Shown: positions 6,768 through 9,887 of the stretch, piece after piece
How positions within the stretch are numbered: the first letter of the stretch is position 1
Layout of the letters: every line of letters starts with the position of its first letter
From: Spirochaeta sp.
GTDB taxonomy: Bacteria; Spirochaetota; Spirochaetia; DSM-27196; SLAA01
Length of the DNA stretch: 9,887 nt
Reading direction: 5' to 3'
Assembly: GCA_020201015.1 (NCBI GenBank)
Contig: JAIVHN010000051.1
Location: 1 to 9,887 of the forward strand
The notes under the pieces: model-generated
Database searches by the model: none
The model's input: only the letters and a program-made list of their open reading frames with translations
Told to the model about the DNA's origin: nothing
Program-made: the position numbers and the translations under genes

Positions 6768-8186
6768 CAGAGCCTTGGGAAGTTCTTCTTTGTCGATAAG
6801 GTCTATCAGACGTGCCTCGACGAACTGCTTCGCACCTGGAGAGTACTCGCCAGCAGATAAACAGAAACCACGCCCTGCCTTGAGATCCTTGATTCGTGAA
6901 TGTAAGTCACGTAGCATGAGCTCGCCTACTTGGCCGCTTGTTCGGATAAAGCGAAAAAGTATAAGGTCTTCCCACTTTGATGTCTCAATTTCTGCCAAAA
7001 GATCCGCGTATTCATTCTTCTCAACCATATCCGTTATCTTCACTTTGCTTTGCGGGAAGAAATTCAAAACAATTTTCCGACACAGGCCGACGAACTCCGA
7101 GGAGGGGGCCATAAGGAATACTTGAAGGTTTCGGTCTCGAGACAGTGCTTGGTAGCGGCTAATTTGGGTCTGTACATCCTTATACTCAGGATTCATATCG
7201 TACACCTGCTGGAGAACAGGGACAGCTTGCTGAACCTTCTGTTGTTTGACGTAGGATGAAGCAAGACGATATCGTAGTTCAATAAGAACATCGGGACGGA
7301 TTTTCTCGTGACGCAAGCCAAGCTCAAAATCCATCTCGGCCTTTTCAAATTGGTTGGACTTGAGGTGAATAGTGCCAGCAATGAGTGCGGAGTGAGGGCC
7401 AAAAACAGGATCTGCTCGCAGATGTGTATAAATACGCACGGCTTGGTCACTGGCATTCAGTTCATAATAAGCACCTGCCAGTGCAAATAGAGCCTCTTTA
7501 TCGTCGGGTTCAAGATCAAGCACTTTGCGCAGTAACGTGACCGCGTCTTTTGACTTGTGGATTTTTGTTAGCGTTAGCCCAAGCGTCCTCATGGTCGCTG
7601 TGTGTTCGGGACGTTGCTCCAAAGCTTTTCTAAGCAGTGTGGCTGCCTTATCATAATTCTTCCGACGGTACTCAAGCATGCCGAGATTCGATATGACTTC
7701 AAAACCGTCCGGCTTGAGGCTGTTTGCGACGACGAGGGATTTATAGGCTTCTTCATACTGCTTGAGTTGAACTGCCGCTAACCCGTAACGAAGGCTAACC
7801 TCAAACTCTGAGATATCGGGGTTGGTGGCGCATAGACTAATAAGCGCCCCGTATGTTTTCAGTGCTTTTTCCCAGGCTCCATCCTCAAAGTAAACCTCGG
7901 CCAAGGTCTGCAGTGCTTCAGCGTTGCGCGGATCCTGCGACAACGTCTTGTTCGCCTCACGCAGCCGAGTATCGCGATCCTTGCGGGCGTTCCGGTCTTT
8001 GTGAGATCCGCGTTTTCGAACGCCGTAGACTACAAGTGTTATCGCAACAAGGAAAATAATGCCGATAATAAGCAAGACGGCTATTGAGAGGTAATCAAGA
8101 CCCATAACCGTCATTATTGGTGCCGGTAGGGAACCTGTCAACTGATTCAGTCCGGCATTCTCTATGATGCTCGATTCGATTGACAA
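6750..8186 (-). CDS. Membrane-anchored TPR protein with C-terminal degenerate Mrr/restriction-endonuclease-like domain
   Basis: The longest reading gives 478 residues. One hydrophobic segment (about 31-54) is followed by a strongly basic stretch (V-R-K-R-G-S-H-K-D-R, 56-65), which by the positive-inside rule puts the rest in the cytoplasm. Residues about 83-345 form tetratricopeptide repeats with the usual A-x-x-x-L and Y-x-x-A spacing, for example Y-D-K-A at 178-181 followed by L-x-x-x-L and P-E. Residues about 355-478 resemble the Mrr-type nuclease fold (S-S-E-F near 363, D-L-I-L-F-R-F at 407-413, G-F-C-L-S-A-G-E-Y at 440-448, ending in a L-I-D-x-E-E-L-like helix). The expected metal-binding D...(E/Q)xK residues are not seen, so it is probably a binding rather than a cutting domain. 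The start is uncertain. TTG 8186 has GGAG only two bases away and overlaps the promoter of the divergent operon; ATG 8114 or 8105 just before the membrane segment is as likely. The specific function is unknown. Confidence 0.85.
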   Translation of the reverse strand: MSIESSIIENAGLNQLTGSLPAPIMTVMGLDYLSIAVLLIIGIIFLVAITLVVYGVRKRGSHKDRNARKDRDTRLREANKTLSQDPRNAEALQTLAEVYFEDGAWEKALKTYGALISLCATNPDISEFEVSLRYGLAAVQLKQYEEAYKSLVVANSLKPDGFEVISNLGMLEYRRKNYDKAATLLRKALEQRPEHTATMRTLGLTLTKIHKSKDAVTLLRKVLDLEPDDKEALFALAGAYYELNASDQAVRIYTHLRADPVFGPHSALIAGTIHLKSNQFEKAEMDFELGLRHEKIRPDVLIELRYRLASSYVKQQKVQQAVPVLQQVYDMNPEYKDVQTQISRYQALSRDRNLQVFLMAPSSEFVGLCRKIVLNFFPQSKVKITDMVEKNEYADLLAEIETSKWEDLILFRFIRTSGQVGELMLRDLHSRIKDLKAGRGFCLSAGEYSPGAKQFVEARLIDLIDKEELPKALKKADA

Positions 8187-8208
8187 AGCTCCAGTTAAGA
8201 CATAGGCT
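8180..8208 (+). promoter_or_regulatory. Predicted promoter of the Hsp70-SBD/acidic protein/lipoprotein operon
   Basis: A perfect TTGACA (8180-8185) is followed after 17 bases by TAGGCT (8203-8208), which keeps the three most important -10 positions (T, A and final T). The start site would be near 8215, giving a leader of about 15 nt that carries AGGAGG (8220-8225) before the GTG at 8230. The -35 box overlaps the TTG proposed as the start of the divergent TPR gene. Confidence 0.6.
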
Positions 8209-8229
8209 TTTTAGGGGGCAGGAGGCGCA

Positions 8230-8559
8230 GTGGACACCGCAACAATTGGAATTAAGACGGCAGACCGCAAGTTTTACTCGGTTCTTCGGGAGCAGGGGAG
8301 CAAAAAAAAACGCGTAGTGCTCACCACCGTACATGAAGGGCAGACAAGTGCTCAGATTGACCTGTATCGTGGCCAGGGCGATGCTTTTGAGCAGCCCGAG
8401 TACGTTGGAAGTTTGCTGCTCGAAGATATAGACCCTCAGATAAAGGGTGAGCCGGATATTCAGTTACTGCTTGAGCTTGATGAAGACGGAAACCTTTCGG
8501 CGTCTGCCAAAGAACTGCGATCCGGGTCATATCAAAGCTTAAGTCTACAGCTTGAATGA
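8230..8559 (+). CDS. Stand-alone Hsp70 beta substrate-binding-domain-like protein
   Basis: The 109-residue product aligns by eye over its whole length with the beta-sandwich substrate-binding domain of DnaK (about residues 390-505 of the E. coli protein). I-G-I-K-T (6-10) corresponds to L-G-I-E-T, and the block G-Q-T-S-A-Q-I-D-L-Y-R-G (37-48) to the D-N-Q-S-A-V-T-I-H-V-L-Q-G strand pair. V-G-S-L-L-L-E-D-I (59-67) corresponds to L-G-Q-F-N-L-D-G-I, and the end (G-E-P-D-I-Q, then L-D-E-D-G-N-L-S-A-S-A-K-E) to G-M-P-Q-I-E, D-I-D-A-D-G-I-L-H-V-S-A-K-D. There is no nucleotide-binding domain and no helical lid. It is not the remnant of a larger gene: a good promoter, AGGAGG four bases before GTG 8230, and a divergent neighbour lie directly upstream. 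It would be cytoplasmic (no signal peptide) and could bind extended peptide segments passively. It overlaps the next gene by 8 bases. Confidence 0.8.
   Translation: MDTATIGIKTADRKFYSVLREQGSKKKRVVLTTVHEGQTSAQIDLYRGQGDAFEQPEYVGSLLLEDIDPQIKGEPDIQLLLELDEDGNLSASAKELRSGSYQSLSLQLE
8302..8310 (+). repeat. A9 homopolymer within the Hsp70-SBD-like gene
   Basis: Nine consecutive A encode K25-K27. Such a run can support slippage of the polymerase or ribosome, or indels between cells; a shift here would truncate or alter the protein after about 27 residues. Confidence 0.9.
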
Positions 8560-8890
8560 TCTCACTGATGATGATGATCTCACTGATGATGAACTCACTG
8601 ATATAGACTTTGCATCCTCAGAGATAGGCGCGTTTGATGATCGTGATGTAGATATTGGTCTTGATGAAGATCAAGAGGACAGTTTTGGTGGACTTGATTC
8701 GGAAAAAGAACAGGCCGAGGCTGTTCCTAGCCCCGCACTGTTGGTGGGGTTTGTTGTTCTTGCACTTGCTATGCTCGGCATTCTCAGCTATTTCGTGTTC
8801 CGTGCCCTTGAGGCCCCCGCTACTCCTCCTCTCGAGGTGGAGGCGTTCCTACCCCTACTTTTCGCTCGCAGGACGGTTTGCAGGTTTTGA
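8552..8890 (+). CDS. Very acidic single-pass membrane protein, function unknown
   Basis: This is a 112-residue product, family not recognised. The first 57 residues hold 24 Asp/Glu and only two basic residues, and open with the repeats L-T-D-D-D-D / L-T-D-D-E / L-T-D-I-D. A clear hydrophobic helix follows at about 61-83 (P-A-L-L-V-G-F-V-V-L through F-V-F), then a short proline-rich stretch (A-P-A-T-P-P) and a basic end (A-R-R-T-V-C-R-F). Topology is unclear: the lack of a signal peptide favours an acidic cytoplasmic tail, while the positive-inside rule alone would favour the opposite. The TTG start has no visible Shine-Dalgarno and overlaps the upstream gene by 8 bases, so translation is probably coupled. 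The ATG at 8556 is in another frame and soon stops. The coding frame is supported by the repeat-then-membrane-helix structure and the tight overlaps on both sides. Confidence 0.65.
   Translation: MNDLTDDDDLTDDELTDIDFASSEIGAFDDRDVDIGLDEDQEDSFGGLDSEKEQAEAVPSPALLVGFVVLALAMLGILSYFVFRALEAPATPPLEVEAFLPLLFARRTVCRF
8561..8602 (+). repeat. Short in-frame tandem repeat CTCACTGATGAT(GAT)
   Basis: Three units begin CTCACTGAT at 8561, 8579 and 8594, with 18, 15 and a partial third unit of GAT-rich filler. Unit lengths are multiples of three, so copy-number change would lengthen or shorten the L-T-D-D repeat of the acidic protein without shifting frame. Confidence 0.85.
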
Positions 8891-9887
8891 GCTCTCTTCG
8901 TATAGCTATTGTTCTTCTCTGCTCTACTGTTTTTCTCGCATGCAATAACTCCGTTGATGTTTTCGGTTATAGCCGCGAAGAATTTGTTGAACTGATTGTG
9001 GAAGGTGAGGTGCAGCTTCAAGATTTGGAGCTGGACGAAGAAAAACTGCGCGCGGCTTTCACCGCCTTAGAAAGTGGTGACGCATACTATCTGTCCTACT
9101 TCTTGCTCGGAGAGGGCCTTGAAGATGCCGGGAAAACCGCATTGTTGCATGAAGCGCATAACGGTGAGGAACCGTATCGGTTTCAGGCCGTTCGGAAACT
9201 CAGCGAGATTTTCCGAGAGAACTCTGACTGGAACTCGCTGCAAGAACTGCTGCAGGATTTTAACACAGTTTATGCTCATTATCCGGAACTCTACGTAAAC
9301 TACGGCGAGTCACTGTATCGCTTGGAGCGGGATCGTGAACTTCGAGACTATATTGAGGTAGCAAAAGGCAGAACCCCGGCTCTCTTTGACGACGCCCACT
9401 CTGTGGTGGCAACCGAGACTGCTCTCTGGGAGGCCGTCATCGCTCTTCGGGCCGAGAGCTCGCGAGCGCCCGAGCTTGTACGACGCTTATTCATGAACTA
9501 CCCTGCTGGACCGGTCCATACGCGTGTTTACGTATATCTAATTGCGCGGCCCCAGCTGCTGACATACTTCAGTTCAGACGAGTTCTCTCTGTTTGCCGCT
9601 AAGTTTCACCAGGCAGAACGGCGCCCTGAGCAAGCATGGCAGTCGTATACGCAAGCTTTGGCCGTTATGAGGAGCAACCAGGCCACCAGCGGCGTAGATG
9701 CGGGAGCTTCTCATGGACTTTCCTTAAACCCAACGCTTATATCGGACATTGGGGCGACTCTTGCTGCTGCTGGACGACTCACGAACGGTGCCGCCTATCT
9801 CTCTGAGTTGGCGCCGGGACTGGATGAGCATGAGCGTTCGGTGGCCTATGCGTGGCGTGGGCGTTTGCTGCGCGCCTTGGGTAATAC
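8878..9887 (+). CDS. Lipoprotein with helical-repeat region, possible N-terminal part of an Slt-type lytic transglycosylase (3' end outside window)
   Basis: The frame is open to the right edge (about 336 codons visible). The N-terminus is a lipoprotein signal: S-S-L-R, a hydrophobic core I-A-I-V-L-L-C-S-T-V-F-L-A, then C-N-N, with a V-F-L-A-C lipobox of the relaxed kind seen in spirochaetes. The mature part is alpha-helical, rich in Leu, Ala, Glu and aromatic residues, with TPR-like pairs such as A-W-Q-S-Y-T-Q-A. Near the edge W-R-G-R-L-L-R-A-L-G-N resembles the helical superdomain before the catalytic domain in soluble lytic transglycosylases. The catalytic region, if present, lies beyond the window, so the enzyme call is tentative. 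TTG 8878 is preferred because AGGA lies four bases upstream; TTG 8887, overlapping the previous stop as TTGA, gives the same mature protein. It is the third gene of the operon and would be anchored in the periplasm or envelope. Confidence 0.75.
   Translation, partial: MQVLSSLRIAIVLLCSTVFLACNNSVDVFGYSREEFVELIVEGEVQLQDLELDEEKLRAAFTALESGDAYYLSYFLLGEGLEDAGKTALLHEAHNGEEPYRFQAVRKLSEIFRENSDWNSLQELLQDFNTVYAHYPELYVNYGESLYRLERDRELRDYIEVAKGRTPALFDDAHSVVATETALWEAVIALRAESSRAPELVRRLFMNYPAGPVHTRVYVYLIARPQLLTYFSSDEFSLFAAKFHQAERRPEQAWQSYTQALAVMRSNQATSGVDAGASHGLSLNPTLISDIGATLAAAGRLTNGAAYLSELAPGLDEHERSVAYAWRGRLLRALGN

Noticed and set aside
8821..8890. Possible frameshift joining the acidic membrane protein to the lipoprotein
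   Set aside because: The lipoprotein has its own complete signal peptide and lipobox. A fusion would place a second membrane segment directly after the first, so separate overlapping genes are the simpler reading.
1..9887. tRNA or rRNA genes, CRISPR arrays, insertion sequences, att sites
   Set aside because: No cloverleaf-like sequence, regularly spaced repeats, transposase fragments or long terminal repeats were seen on reading both strands; no tool-based search was possible.

Overview
The window is a stretch of bacterial chromosome with no sign of a mobile element, phage, CRISPR array or RNA gene. The best guess at the host is an anaerobic or fermentative spirochaete (Spirochaetaceae/Treponemataceae-like). 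This rests on a single-chain pyruvate:ferredoxin oxidoreductase, a relaxed spirochaete-style lipobox (V-F-L-A-C), and heavy use of GTG and TTG starts. The assignment is inference, not proof.

Layout. (1) 1-147 is the 3' end of an unidentified + strand gene, followed by a strong bidirectional terminator at 190-216. (2) 283-3864, minus strand, is a complete nifJ (PFOR, 1193 aa) with all cluster and thiamine-diphosphate motifs. (3) 3865-4156 is the divergent nifJ/mnmG control region. It holds a good nifJ promoter, a perfect 18-bp Rex/CRP-like palindrome and a weaker copy with its centre exactly 42 bp away, and a possible promoter that would make the mnmG message leaderless. (4) 4157-6694 is the mnmG-rsmG pair (tRNA U34 and 16S rRNA G527 modification). 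The two genes abut, and the following terminator lies inside the end of the convergent gene. (5) 6750-8186, minus strand, encodes a membrane-anchored TPR protein with a C-terminal domain resembling a catalytically dead Mrr-type nuclease fold. (6) 8230 to the right edge is a tight + strand operon transcribed divergently from the TPR gene. It encodes a stand-alone Hsp70 beta substrate-binding-domain protein with no ATPase domain, a very acidic one-pass membrane protein that starts with LTDD repeats, and a lipoprotein whose helical-repeat sequence continues beyond the window and may be the N-terminal part of an Slt-type lytic transglycosylase.

The left two thirds is ordinary housekeeping and central metabolism. 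The unusual part is 6750-9887. A membrane TPR protein, an Hsp70 peptide-binding domain without its motor, an acidic membrane protein and an envelope lipoprotein share one divergent promoter region. These could form an undescribed cell-envelope protein-handling or peptidoglycan-associated system, but that is a hypothesis based on domain types and gene order only.
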